64,000 nucleotides of DNA from Schistocephalus solidus (GCA_017591395.1 WEDG01004542.1:58581-122580), one strand, 5' to 3'; numbered from the stretch's first letter, positions 1 to 12,479 are shown. The notes: generated by a model from the letters alone, not told the origin. A program made the numbers and translations.

Positions 1-1700
1 AGTCTGGGATCCGCATCGTCTACAGCCCTGACGGGCACCTCCTAAAAAGTCGGCGTATTTAGGCAACATCGCGCGCGTTTACAGCTACAATCCATGACTT
101 GCTCTTCACGGACGACTGCAACCTTAACACTGTGAAGGAGGAGGAGGACATGGATTAACAATCAGTACAGCCAAAACGGTTGTCATGCACCAGCCGGCAC
201 TCAGCGCGGAATAAAATGCTCCCCAAATCCGTGTCAACGGTGCTCAACTCAAAAACGTGGAAACCTTAGCTTATCTAGGAAGCACGCTAGTAGGCAACAC
301 GATAATCAATGACGAGGTTGTCAAACGAATCTCCATGTGGAATCGCCACGGTATTTACCTGAACACCAAACTGAAGATGTTCAAGGCCATCGTCTTGACG
401 ACACTCCATTATGGAGCGGAGACCTGGACCATCTACTCGAGCCAGCCAGGAAGCTAAAGCATTTCTATCTCAGCTGCCTCCGTAGAATACTGAAGCTGAG
501 ATGACAAGACAGGATCCCAAACATGAGTCCTGGAGCAGACCGGAATCCTCAGCAACCACGCCATGCTGAGGCAAGTGTCACTGCGATGGAGCGGCCACCT
601 GGTGAGAATGTATGACGAGCGAATACTCAAACGACTTTTCTACGGAGATGTCGCTACGGGTGCTCGCCGAGAGAGAGGTCAAAAATGACGCTACATGGAA
701 ACGTTGAAGAAATCGCTGGAACAACTGCAAATTAACCTGGTTACCTGGGAGGACCTCGCCCAGGATAGACCAGCGTGGAGAAGATCCATGAAGACTGGTT
801 CAGCAATCTATGAGGTCAGCCGGATCGCCGCCACCAAGGCCAGAACAGCGGCACGAAAGTTACCAGCACCGCGGACTAACACCGTCAATGCCCAAGCCCT
901 TCCAAATTGCCCGCGTTGTCAACGTATCCTCCAAGCGTGAACCGGCCTGGTTGGAGGTCTTCGGACGCAATGCACCAACAATCTGACAATTTCAACTTCT
1001 GCGTCAAATTCGGCCAACCTCCTTCAGACTCCCCCACCCTCACTCCCACCATCATATAGACCACATCGCAATACTCATCGCCTCTTGCCGCCACCACCAC
1101 AACAACCACTGCCTTCGCCTTCACTACTACCACCACCACCATCAGCGATGGGGAATCTCTCCTAAACTGTACTCAATGCGACTGCACATTTACCTCATGC
1201 ATCGGCCTGGTCGGCCACTTGCGAGACTGGTGAACCAGTGCCTGGAGCACAAACACACAGCAGAGATCACCGCCTCCACTGCCCTTACTGTCCTCGCGCA
1301 TTCACTCATCGCATGGGCCTATTCGGTCACATGCGCATCCATGACAGCGGAATTCACCGCAATGTCGACAACACCGAAACCACATGAACACACTCCGCTC
1401 CTGTCATTATTACCGCCACTGCCACCTCACTACCATAAATAACCTCCCCCCAACTTCTCCCGATTTCTCCTGCCAACACTAGGCCCGCAACCTTAACTCA
1501 CGCATTGGCCTGGTCGGTCACCTGTAAATCCATCGCACGGAGGCTGATGAACCAGTTCCCTGGGCTCCGAAATACAGTCGACGCGCCCGCCTCTACTGCC
1601 CTCACTGCTCCCGCCCATTTACACACCGCATGGGCCTATTAGGACACATGCGCCTCCATGACAACCTGCAGTAAACCACCGGAGACTAAGCCACATCAAC
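1..1700 (+). pseudogene. Non-LTR retrotransposon copy 1: RT C-terminus and C2H2 zinc-finger array, decayed
   Basis: The window opens inside the RT: IRIVYSPDGHLL, then HDLLFTDDC (the catalytic A/FADD motif read as FTDD), then LKMFKAIVLTTLHYGAETWT and the TWEDLAQDRPAWRRS block near 740. From about 908 a chain of zinc-finger-like units follows at roughly 908-975, 1168-1230, 1277-1341, 1469-1537 and 1594-1662. The recurring core is CP.C.R.F..R.GL.GH.R.H, spaced by a linker resembling RTE..EPVPGAP. Stops (e.g. 938-940) and frameshifts interrupt every part. The same order is seen on the minus strand at 20.4-23.0 kb, so the fingers belong to the element. Function when intact: nick DNA and reverse-transcribe its own RNA. 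Confidence 0.88.
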
Positions 1701-1774
1701 GCGCTCTATCTACACTAATACATAGACAACAACCTCACCATCATCAAAATTTACCTGACTAAATCACTGTTTCT

Positions 1775-2615
1775 TAGAAACCGTGGCTTGGAAGGCTGCC
1801 AATCTGACGCTTACACCGAACCACGCCATCGGACCAGTGTATGTGCTGTATGTGTCGAGTGGCTGAGCAGTGTACTGGGAGTCCGATGGTGATGACTACT
1901 CCATATCCCTCGATTAAGTGAATCCTGGTGTGTGCGTTATAGTGTCCAGGTCGTGCTGAAGTGAGCAAAGACGGGTACGCCGACCCCTCAGCCAATGCAC
2001 CCACTCCCACCTCAGACAACTGACTGGCTCGGACGGTGGTCTGATTGTGGGGGTGGGGAATTAATGGAGGTAAATATTTCAGCGCATCTTTTACTGATTG
2101 TGGGGGGAGAGAGTGAGGTCGACAGCTCAGCGCATTTTACTCACTATAAACAATCTGACGCGCTTGAAACTATCACGTTGCGTTAAAAGCCATGGCTTGG
2201 AAGGTTTCCAACTGACGGGAACACCCGTACCGCGTGATCAGCCAAATGTGTGCTTTGTTTTGAGTGGCTGACTGGCGGACTGAGAGTCAGGCTGCAATGG
2301 CTCCTTCTTAATATGGCCTTTATGACACTCCCACTCCGTGGGATCCGAGCCAGGTGTGGTGGTACGCCCAGGGGCGGCTCCGGCGGCACCAGCAATTTAC
2401 GCACTCTCCCATTTCCGGTCTTCTTGACTCTGTCATGACATCGGGATTAGGTGGGTGAGGAGGAGAGTGTGCGGTAGATACAGTGCAAGTCTTCTATCAC
2501 TTCAAACGAAATCCCGCGCAAGTTGCCGTCCCTGCACCACTTTCCGTTGGGCATACGATGGACATAGTAGAAATCGATGGTCAAACTATCGTGTGTATAC
2601 CGCCTCCTATATCCT
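1775..2615 (+). repeat. 3' tail of C2H2-type retrotransposon, two related modules
   Basis: Follows the finger array of copy 1. The same sequence follows the fingers at 19.6-20.4 kb (minus) and 39.6-40.4 kb (plus), and occurs alone at 51.9-52.6 kb. It contains two parallel modules (about 1785-2165 and 2190-2615), each starting with TGGCTTGGAAGG, then a GAGTGGCTGA core, then a GAGAGTG..GGT segment. It is probably the element's 3' untranslated region. Short ORFs here are accidental. Confidence 0.85.
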
Positions 2616-2619
2616 CAAC

Positions 2620-3775
2620 ATCTAAACGCTCTCTGTTCTTTGCTTCCATGTACTGCATTCTTTGGAATAACCTGTCGATCGATATAAGGTTATTAAATAC
2701 CCTGTCCACTTATAAGCAAAGACTGCACATTTATCTTAACACTGATTCAGTTAACCTTTTATTTTCCTCTTCCTTCCTGAGCAGCTTTCTCCATGACCCC
2801 GAGAAAGAACAACTGGGAATATAGAAGACCGTTACCAAATTATATCTTCCATACATCGTTTCCTAACGACCTATGATGTCTTCATAACCCATGCCTCCGT
2901 AAAATGATCGCCAAACAATTTTTTTATATTGCGCGCTCGTTGTGAAGCATCTCCGTTTGGAATGCCAATAACCATCATCAGAATTACAATCGGAGTACTG
3001 GGCTGCGCAGGCCTTACATTCATTACATGCCAATCAGCACCCCCTGAGCGCATTATTTTGATTTCTTTCTACTCAATTAAAGGATATCTCATTATATTTT
3101 TTACTACGCTCAGGAGAAACCTACCATGCTGCTTCACATGCCATTGCGGAACAGTTTTGCAGTGTTGACCCTACACGGACTGTTAAAAATCGTTTCAGGT
3201 TCCTCTGTCGGTGGTCTGAGAAATCAGCAATGAGAGTATCGTGGTCACTTCTCTGGCAATTCTACCCTGACCATCACGATCTCTACGGTCCTTTCCTCTT
3301 TCGACCATAAGCGTACCCATGTTGCCTGCGAAGATTTCTCTTGTCTAGCATCATTGACGGTTACGCCAGTCGATACACATAGGGATCACACCTGCGGTGC
3401 TGAAATGTAGCCTCTGTCGTTAAATGATTTCTCCCACGATGAGAAGCGTTTTGAACGCTCATTTGCTCTCATCAGCATGTCGGTCCTACCTAATGCGTAC
3501 GTTTTTCACCTAGGAGTGACAGTTTTTTCCTACTTAAAATCCCACAAACCCCATTCAAGATATGCCTCTTCCATAAAAATGTCCAATGAGTTTTTTTTCA
3601 CTGGCTGCTCTTTTATCTAATTTGTTGACCATACTGATTTGTTTCAATTGTCATCGCCAATAGCTAACCTACTATTCAAACTAAACTGTGCACGATTTAG
3701 CTTTCGGTTTTATTGATTATGATCCAATGACAGTACCATTCCGGGTACTCAACTAAAACATCTATCTATTTATAA
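2620..3775. other. No recognisable gene or repeat
   Basis: Only short, interrupted frames with no motif I recognise. It separates the tail of retrotransposon copy 1 from the CR1-like fragments. Confidence 0.5.
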
Positions 3776-3925
3776 TTGTGTATGTAAAAGAAGTGCTAAT
3801 AGTTTCCGACAAGACGAGCAAGTTTGCGTGCAGCACGGAAGTCATAAGTTTGGCCATCAAGGCTCTTGGCTCTCCATGTCTGGAGCGAACCGCAAATCTC
3901 ATCCTGCTATCTTAGGTGTTCTAAA
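3776..3925 (+). pseudogene. CR1-like endonuclease fragment (extra copy)
   Basis: Reads YVKEVLIVSDKTSKF then CSTEVISLAIKALGSPC. It is a diverged duplicate of the endonuclease segment at 4999-5113 (YVKEVLIVSANTSKF). It lies immediately upstream of the ORF1 region of the fuller element, out of normal order, so it is a separate truncated insertion or a local duplication. Confidence 0.75.
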
Positions 3926-3949
3926 GAGCCCGTAGTTTAATCGCAAGAA

Positions 3950-4580
3950 ACAAACGTGTGGCAAGCTGCAATGGGGGAACACCACAACAGGAGGACAAAG
4001 TCACAATCAACTCGGATGGATTCATTGAAGCCTTCAGATGACAGTATGGTCAGAGGTAGATCAAATCCCAACGAGAGCTCTGTAAACCGTTCTCGTGCCC
4101 CCAAGGAGAACTTTGGAGGAAGCGAAAATTCCAAGCACCAGGATCAGCAACAGTGTTTAGTTATTCAGGGTTTGAACGAATCAACTGCATTCTGACATTA
4201 AGACCGTGTCACGGAAGACCTTGCTTGGTTTACTGGCCTCCTAAACCAGTTGCTATCACAAGGCGTGGAAGTTAAAGTTATTAAAGCATTCCGGATCGGC
4301 AAAAAGTCTGAAGACATCCTAGGAACGCCGCGACCGCAATCTTTCAAAATAATGCTAGAGAGCAAAGACCAAATCAAGGCAATCCTATCCAAAAGAACGT
4401 ACCGCCATCACTCGCATAAAGAGGTTTTTTTTCCACCGGAGTACTCCCCTGCAGAAAAGCAGAAACGCCGGGAACTTGTCTTGGAACTAAAATCAAGACT
4501 GAAGGCTGGCGAACACAATCTGGCTATTTTCAAGGGGAAGGTAGTTCAAAAGAAGACGAATTTTCCATTGAACTAACCGA
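3950..4580 (+). pseudogene. CR1-like LINE ORF1 remnant
   Basis: Two adjoining frames. The first, from 3956, is hydrophilic and Ser/Arg-rich and ends in CLVIQGLNES. The second (4250-4576) has VIKAFRIGK, RPQSFKIMLESKDQ and VFFPPEYSPAEKQKRRELV. The pattern RIG..-RP...V.L.S.-DLT..ER..R.EL is typical of CR1/L2 ORF1 proteins, which coat the element RNA. A stop at 4194 and a frameshift separate the halves. The endonuclease-RT ORF follows about 230 bp downstream. Confidence 0.7.
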
Positions 4581-4809
4581 TTGTACTGAGGACAATGGCA
4601 GCCACCTCACTTACGCCAAAACCATCAGGGAAAAAATTGCCCAAAGATATGTCAGAACTGATTCCGTAACGCCCAGCGTTCTCACTGCAGAAACCAGAGT
4701 TACCGCAACTCATCAAGAAACGGAAAAGACATACGACCTTGACGTTAGAGGAGACGCAGTTGGGCCCATAAAATTGACAAACGCAACAGGAAGTTTTTGT
4801 TGGCGCAAA

Positions 4810-7560
4810 ATTTAAGTGCCTGTATACAAATGCCCAAAACCTTGATGAGTTAAAATTTGCCTTGCCGAAGTATCTCCGGATGTGATAGCAGTAACCGAAA
4901 CCTGGCTGTCAGGCAGTATTCGAGATAGCGAAATAACATTGTCTGGATACCAAATATATCGGAGGGACAGAGAAAACCGACAGGGTGGTGGAATACTTGT
5001 GTATGTGAAAGAAGTGCTCATAGTGTCCGCCAACACGAGCAAGTTTACGTGCAGCACGGAAGCCATAAGTTTGGCTATCAAGGCTCTGGCTCGCCATGTC
5101 TGGATGTTCTCACTGTCTATCAGCCACCTAGGATAGACCGAGGTGCAGACACCCACCTGTTTGAATCAATTTTAAAATTTCTTCAATCGACCTAATGTCA
5201 TCCTTATGGATGAATGCAACGCACCAGGAATTATTTGGAGCATATTTCAATCATCATGCCGGAAATTGACTTTTGATTATGTTTTTCTGCATAAGGCCTT
5301 GAAGGCACTTCTTACACAAAATTTCCTCTTCCCCACCAGAACATGTACTGTACAAAAAGCCAATTGTTTCGACCCGGTTTTTACGAAAACTTCAAGCAGC
5401 ATTTATGAGATTATTTAAAGGCCTCCGCTCGGTCGAAGGGGTGTTTATGTGAGACTGCTCCCTATTCTCCGTTGCGCCTGCTATAGAGGAAAAACGGCGT
5501 AACGTTTGGTGAGGAAATTTTCATCAGATGCGAGCAGATTTAACAGACCTCGACTTGACCTCAATGCTTTCGAGCACCGTGAACGAAGATTGGAGTTCTT
5601 CCGGAATGCTCTTTTGCAACTCATTGACAACCACGGCCCACTCACCAGTGTCCATCGGAGCAAGCATCCTGGGTGACAGAAAGCAATCTAAAAAGGTGGC
5701 TAAACAGTAGGCACAAATTTTTGAGAAAATACTGCGAGTTTTATCAAGTCCCATATTTTAAGTAGTGTAAAACACAGAGAAACAAACTGAAAAGCCTTAT
5801 CCTAAAAAAGCAATGAGCATTCGAGAAGACTTTTTCACAAAAGGTAATGCAAAATCTAAATTTAATCTACATTTACCTCCGCAGATATACAGGGGATAAG
5901 CATCAAATTCCGATGAGTAAGACTGCCGCGGGCGTCAAAAACAGGGACAAAGTCGAGTACTTTTCACAGTTCTACCGCTTAGTCTACACAAACGACGCAA
6001 TTTTCCTTCGTCCCTCAGCGAATAATTTGCCAAATGCAAGCATTAACCACATATTATTCTCAGAATTTCTGATCCGAAGTATTTAAAGAAACCAGAAGCG
6101 TCGAAATCTCCAGGACTGTACGATCCTTCGCCCAAACCTCTGAAAGAACTCGCCAAAGAACGCTCCGCACCTCTGTCAGTGCTCTTTCAATAGTCATTTG
6201 ACTCCGGAACACTTCGTATCGATTGGAAGCTGGCACATGTAACTATCTTGTACAAAAGCAGTAACCGGGCGTCAGGGACAAATTGCAGGCCCATAGGCTT
6301 GAAATGCATCCTTGGCAAGGTTATGGAAAGGATAATCAAGAGTGAATTGGTGAAACTCCTATAGGCTCATAATTTTTTATCAAACTTTCAACACGGGTTC
6401 CGAAAAGCAAGATCCTGCACAACAAATTTGCTGCTACCTCTCTAGAGATGGACTTAAGCATTTGAAAATAGACATGCGGTTAACGTTGCCCTCATTTAAA
6501 AGGCCTTCGACACTGTGCCGCACCAGAGACTGCTGTACAAGCTAGAAAGAATTGAAATCAGAGGTAACCTTCTCAAGTGGATTAAAAACTCCGTCGTGGG
6601 TCGACGCCAGGTTGTGTGCATCGGCCAAGATGGAGCAAGTTCTGCTGCGGTCGAGAGTGTAGTTCCTCAGGATTCAGTACTAGGGCCCATAATGTTCCTT
6701 ATATACGTGGACGATTGTGTCAAGGGTCTGGACTGTGAAGCAGCAATTTTTACTGACGACATGAAAATCTGGAATGTAATCCAGAGCCCTACCGACGAAG
6801 ATAAACTACAGCTCAACTTAACTCGGTTTGAGGTATGGTCGAATCGTTAGCGTTTGCGGTTAAACGTCGATAAGTGTACAATTCTTCGCTTATGCAACCC
6901 ATCCGAGTCTGCCAACTGTAGAAGCTACTTTCTCCACGATGAAGCCTTACAAGACATGGACACCCAAAATGAACTTTGTTTGTTGACAACCGCCAACTTA
7001 AACCACTCTCTCTGCTTGAAATTGGTGAAGAGCGCAATGGCTGTGTTGCATGCCATCAGAGAAGCCTTTTTGGAGTTTGATGAAGATCTCTTCGCTAAGA
7101 CTTTTAAAACACTTATAAGGCCGCATTTGGAATATGCTGTACAAGCATGGATACCCTGGACAGTTCAAGCTCAGTACTTTCTCGAAAGAGTACAAGGAGA
7201 GCCAATAAATGGTTAGTAGTCAAAGCTCCTTGTCATATCAAACCCGCATAACGAATCTTAATCTGTTCCCTTTGAGTAAGAGGAAAATGCGCGGGGATCT
7301 CCTGCAGACATTCCGCATTGCGAAGGGATTGGATTGCTGCCTGGAATTCTCGGACTTCTTTGAATTTGCTAACACGACTCATCTCCGAGGTCACCCATTG
7401 AAACTGCACGTCCAGCAGGCGAAACTGGATGTGCACAAATTCTCCTGTCAGAGGGGTCAAGCCATGGTATGCCCTTCATGTAGACGTTGTGATGTCACCA
7501 TCGCTGGATAGCTTTAAAAGGAACCTTGACAGTTTTATGTTCCAAAATGAGCCGGTGCCA
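4810..7560 (+). pseudogene. CR1-like LINE ORF2: endonuclease and reverse transcriptase, decayed
   Basis: The endonuclease begins about 4815 (KFKCLYTNAQNLDELK) and continues with AVTETWLSGSIRDSEI and GGGILVYVKEV (APE-type motifs). The RT part reads RPIGLKCILGKVMERII (about 6290), HQRLLYKLERIEIRGNLL (6518), VPQDSVLGPIMFLIYVDD (6663) and AAIFTDDMKIW (6740), where the catalytic FADD is seen as FTDD. It then runs through LNVDKCTILRL to the C-terminal block YQTRITNLNLFPLSKRK (7236). Many stops and frameshifts, so it is inactive. Order and motifs fit CR1/jockey-type elements, which transpose by target-primed reverse transcription. Confidence 0.9.
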
Positions 7561-7707
7561 TGAGGAATTTGACTTAAACCTGAGACTCACGCACCACTTG
7601 TCATATTTTATGATTGCCTTTGAAGTTTTGCAACCCAAATGGTTTCTCTGTATACCGCACTTAATTTCACGTTACAAATAGTCTACTCAAAGGCCCATGT
7701 CTATTTC

Positions 7708-7740
7708 CCTCAATGAATTGAATTGAATTGAAAAAAAACT
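7708..7740 (+). repeat. 3' terminal short-repeat tail of the CR1-like LINE
   Basis: Tandem ATTGA/ATTG units (tgaattgaattgaattgaaa) end the element about 150 bp after the RT C-terminus. CR1/L2 LINEs characteristically end in short tandem repeats rather than poly(A), which supports the family call and marks the 3' end. Confidence 0.75.
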
Positions 7741-7959
7741 ACTCGGCCATTTTAAGGGTCTCAATGAATCTGGATATCCTTCAACCTTGGACAATTTTGA
7801 CAACTTGTTTTGTTAGGCTGTTATTTGCGCACGAAGCAGTTCTGCAGTCTGTTAGCATTTATTAAAACAAAAAGTTCCTCGAAACACGATTTCTGCAAAA
7901 TTTCTAAATGAGAAGAAAGTTCAAAAACGCAGAAAGTAATTTTAAACTAACGGTTTTAG

Positions 7960-9040
7960 TGGCAACATCGGGGACGGTAACTGTGATGTGGTTTCGCTTA
8001 GTCTGGGCTTTAGATACAACACAACTCCTCCACCTGGCGGTCTTTTCCGTCTTTACAAACTAATTGGTATCTTGGTTGTGCCACTTCATAATCGTTGAAG
8101 TTCGGTGACAGCCACCTCTCAGTTATTGTTATAAGATCTGGAGACCTATCAGCTGCCTGTATTCTCTATTCGTCGAGCTTCGACAGTTGACTCTGCGCTT
8201 TAGTCTCCAATAATTTTAGTTTGGAGCATTGACAGTGCCGTATGCAATTAGTCTTGAGATTACCACTATTAATTTGCCACTGTTATCATGGAGAGTGGCT
8301 GGCTCCAGAACAAAACCGTGTTGTACTGTAGTACTCTTCACCTGAAAATCTCCAGGTTGACGAGGGCATTGCTCCGTTTGAGTTTTCAGGTGATTTGTCG
8401 CTTTATTGACAAAGAAATTAGTTTCATTTGTGCTTTGCATTGTTCAAATAAGCCAAAAAAATTTATTTTGGATCACCAGAACTTTCATTGACTATACCTC
8501 ATTCGAAGGCTAAAAGCTCCTTTGTCAGTAAGTATCGAAATATATGCTGCTGAGTTTAAAATCCGAGTGGCGTTCGTATAGTGAGACTCCGACTTTATTT
8601 TTCACAGCCTTCCTTTCTTCTTTAAATGTTCCATAAATTACAATGTTAACCACTCAGTTGACGAAAATCGTGATCGACTCCTAAGCAGACACAAGTTCTC
8701 TATCAAACACCAAAGGGAGTTTTCAACAGGAATCAATCGCTGTCTAGGTCAGACCTTAATGCGATATTCCAGTTCGTATCATTTAATTTGCCCTTTAGTT
8801 TTGGAATTAAAAATTCCAATAATTTTTTATTCGATTCTATGAACTTTGAATGCAGATCCTACTTTTTTCTTTTGTAGAAATGCGATGATCACTGCCACCA
8901 AGTAACATTTGAGAACCCAAACCAAGAATATTAATTTCTTTTGGAGTAATGTTAAGGTTAAAACAGTTTGACTGCGTACCACCAGGGATTTCCATGTCAA
9001 CTTCAATACACTGGGTGATCAAGTCGTTAGTAAACAATTG
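7960..9040 (-). pseudogene. Older CR1-like LINE fragment, ORF1 and endonuclease, inverted
   Basis: Read on the minus strand. 9037-8840 gives TPKEINILGLGSQMLLGGSDHR and KSRIC, resembling an ORF1 RRM-like end. 8160-8000 gives QAADRSPDLITITERWLSP, NFNDYEVAQPRYQL and CKDGKDRQVEELC, an APE endonuclease N-terminus (TETWLS-type motif). Frames are badly broken. It is 5' sequence only, cut off where the plus-strand CR1-like element ends, so the younger element may have interrupted it. Confidence 0.55.
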
Positions 9041-10825
9041 TGGTAATGGTTTTCAAGAGTTAACTGATCATATGTACTGCATTAATCCTCACTTAGTGTG
9101 TAGAGCGTAGACGTTGCGTAGTAGCATTGCACACATTCTAGAAACATATTGCCTTTCAATTAGTGTATCGTCTGCATACCTCAGATTTTTCGGGGTCTGT
9201 ATTCTAGGCCAATGTGCAAATCCGGTTGGTTTTATTGCTCCCAATCCACAGCACAGAATCTCAAATCAATCTTTCTATTGAAGCAGGTTTATCCGTGGCG
9301 CAGGCGACACCGCAAATCCTTTCATCTCCAAGTCAAGTTCGTCCCCGGAAAGTAAACGGAACGTACTACAAGATAGTTTGTTGTCTTCTATTTTTTCACT
9401 TTAAAGATTTCTAGAAGAGCTATGGGGAAGCAGTGCTCATTAGCGTCTAATCTTCACCATTTCGTCATATAACCCTTAGTATTTTTTTCTTTACAGGCTA
9501 GCAGTGTGCAGTCACATCGGATGCGCACATTAGTTAATCATTTAGTAAGTCCTGCCTAGGTTTGCACAAGTTTCGAAAAAAGCTGACCGAGTAGCATAGT
9601 TACCAAAAGGCAAAAGTAGGTCCTTCTCCGTGTCTTCCACTTAAATACTAGATTGCCAAGAGTGTGGCGTGTATAGTTGTAGCTTTTAGAAATGTCATTT
9701 ATTTGTGGACACCTCCATGTTCTTTAGTTGCACTGAGATATGTTTTATTCCTCAAAAGTCATAGAACAGCAAAATAATGTCACTTTTGCTGAGCGTTCCT
9801 ATGCCTTTATTTCAAATTTTCAGACGTAGACCGAGTACAGTAGCTTTAAGAAAATTGGCCACTCATGAAGGCCAGATATTATTGCTAAATTTCGTAGGTA
9901 GGTTGATTTTATCTGTCCACAGTAAAAAATGACTAGGTATGAAGGCTTTTCGTCCATTTAGGTGGTTTGCTTTCAAGTAGAAATATAACTAAAAAATTTT
10001 CCACTGTAAATCTGGGTGCCAGCCTAAACCTACGTCAGGTCCTCAATGCAAATTCTCAGGTGTTTTCATCTTCGAAATCGTAACTGACATAATTATCACA
10101 CGACTTTAATCAAAGGGCGTGGCCATCCTGGGGTAGACTGTCCATGTTTCAGTCCAGGGAATCCTTCATCGTATAGTTTTTATCAGCAAGCATTCATAAT
10201 AATGGCAGTTGTTGATTCCCAGATAGGACAAAGAGCGTGGTTACGTATCTTGGCTAGGTGAACTTGTAGAAAAGATGACACAAATAAAAAAATCTCCGTT
10301 ATTTATTTCCGGATGAACGAGATCGACTGCATCACCCGTTGCAACTCCTTTTCTTGGCCAGCATCATCTCCTCCATGCGACAGCTTGGCCAAAACTGAGA
10401 TAAAAGAAGAAAATAATCTATTGACCTTTATAAATTTTATTTGTTTTCCGAACGTTGCTCCACTCCTAATTCGGTGTATATGTGAACGAATTCAGTAAAC
10501 TTTCCATGGTGTTATAGGAAGAAAAGAATCCTTCTGCGTGGCAGGACAATCATGACAGATTGTCACTGAAAACGTCAAGGGCTTAAAATTACAATCAATT
10601 TTTGCGGAGCTTGATTGCAATCACAAAAACGCCAGTGTAAGCAGTTATAAGGTAGGGCAAACGGACTACAGCACTTTAAAATGGTGGTTATTTTTACACA
10701 TTTGTTAAAAAGTTTTTGTACATATTTACACGATTTTCGATATTCGTTTTTAAATATTTTAACTTTTTGGTAAGTTTTTTTATAACTTTTTAAAAATTGT
10801 TCCAATCTCAAATTTATTCCTATAT
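9041..10825. other. No recognisable gene or repeat
   Basis: AT-rich sequence with scattered short frames and no motif I recognise. It may contain old unrecognised repeats. Confidence 0.45.
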
Positions 10826-10829
10826 TTCA

Positions 10830-11850
10830 GGTCTCTTGGAATGAAATGGAGCTTCAACTCCTGATTTTAGCATTGCTAGAAACGAGGAATTTTGACTGGG
10901 GAAGCTGCAAAGGAGATACGTGATGCCGAAGGCGAAAAGGCTGTCAAAACACAGCTTTTTCTCTTTGGTGCAAGCGTTTTAATTCTGGCGACGTCAATTT
11001 GGAGCACTAGTCTCGTTCTGGCCGACCATCAGATTTGGGCAATGAGGATTTGCTTTCCACTCCTAACTATGAACTGTCGTCGAACAGTCGTGATTTTGGG
11101 GTCGGTAACAAAACGGTCTTGAGACGCTTACGTAAACGTGAGTTGTCTATGAGAAGCTCCATCGAGACCCAAATGAGCTGACCGAAGCACAAGCCAGGGG
11201 ATGCGTGGAAATCTGTCGCCAATTATTGCTAAACCCTCTGAACGATCGATTCTAGAAGCGCATTCTGACGTCTGATGAAAAGTGGGTTTATCTGGTCGAT
11301 CACGACCAAGAGGTCAGGCTCCTCCATTAGTCTCAGGTCAAGATCAGTTTGGCAAGTAAGTGAGGATCTGTGTTTTTGGTGGAATTTTGAAGGTATGGTT
11401 CACTTTGCATTTGTTCCGAATGGTTGTGCCATCAACTTCGATCCCTTCTGACACCAAGTGTGCCTAGTCTAATTCAGTTTAAAATCGAAGTACCCTATTT
11501 GGTTTCGTCGAAAATGGACTATGCTCCACCGGAACGATGCTAAACCTCAGGCTGCAATAAATAAACAAGAACAAGTTTGAAAAAATTGAATGGGGTCTAG
11601 GTTCTTCCACATCCGGCGTACAACCACGATGTCGCACCATCAGACTATGGCCCCTTCCAATCAACGTACTACTTCTTACGAGGACATTTATCTGAGGCAC
11701 TTTGAGGAAGTTGAAGAAACATGTAAAGAATTCTTCGAATAAAAGCCCACGGAATGGTACTTTAACCAGATTCGGATGTTTGGAGATTGATGGCAGAAAC
11801 TTGTTAGGAAGGATGGACTTTAATTGGAAAAAAATAGATGTGATTATTTT
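10830..11850 (+). pseudogene. Mariner-family DNA transposon relic (transposase pseudogene)
   Basis: Frames joined by eye give a mariner transposase. HTH part: TGEAAKEIRDAEGEKAVKTQ, then RFNSGDVNLEH, SRSGRPSD and VLRRLRKREL. Catalytic part: CRQLLLNPLNDRF, ILTSDEKWVYLVDHD (first Asp about 11277), MLHRNDAKPQAA (second Asp about 11537), YNHDVAPSDY (third Asp about 11643) and FEEVEETCKEFFE. The 106-nt spacing of the second and third Asp fits D34D mariners. Several frameshifts and stops, so no active enzyme. Terminal inverted repeats were not identified. Confidence 0.85.
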
Positions 11851-12019
11851 TTGCTGCCAAAATCAAGGCATGCATTTGTTTAATAAACTTTTGCATAAAC
11901 ACCTAATTTTTTTGCAAGTGCTGGAGAGCATTTGCCCCACGCAGTGGTAAGGTCGGGATATCGTCCTGACTTTGTTCGTCGATGCATGTGACGGCAGCAT
12001 TCCAAAAAAAGGTATTCCC

Positions 12020-12470
12020 AGAACTACGATCTCTCTGGCGCCGAAATCAGTAACCTGGCGAAACCTCCCTTATGTAAAGAATGTAGCTGAGCTGTCGTCG
12101 GACAGCTCAAAAAACCCCAGCTACTAATAGCGTGAAGCCTACACCGGTTATGATGCAGTCTATTGGGACTAAACCAGGAAATTCCTGTCCACCTGTTAAC
12201 CAGAACATCAGTGAGCGGTGAGTTAATGAGGTAGTCAAGCACACACCGGACACAGAACATCTATTTGCATGGAAGGATACCCAAATCGTTACAGCCTGCC
12301 CAACAAGGAAGAGCAATGCACTCATACGAGGCATGCATTGACAGGAATATCGATTAAAGTGCCATTTAAGGATCAAGTGGAAGCGAACACAGCCCCTATC
12401 GACCGGATAGCTGAAGGCCGTGGTCGCCTATTGGCTTATACTTTAGCCAACCAGATAATCTTTTGCTAGG
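12020..12470 (+). pseudogene. Possible Penelope-like element relic
   Basis: Broken frames give NLPYVKNVAELSS (like the LPYVKN.SE block before the GIY-YIG domain of Penelope-like elements) and DTQIVTACPTRKSNALI, with EACIDRNID nearby resembling the domain end (CINRHIDL). Resemblance is weak and frames shift repeatedly. Could be chance. Confidence 0.35.
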
Positions 12471-12479
12471 CATTGGTTA

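Noticed and set aside
885..1142. 85-codon minus frame rich in Val
   Set aside because: It is the complement of a CCA-rich linker in the finger-encoding part of retrotransposon copy 1.
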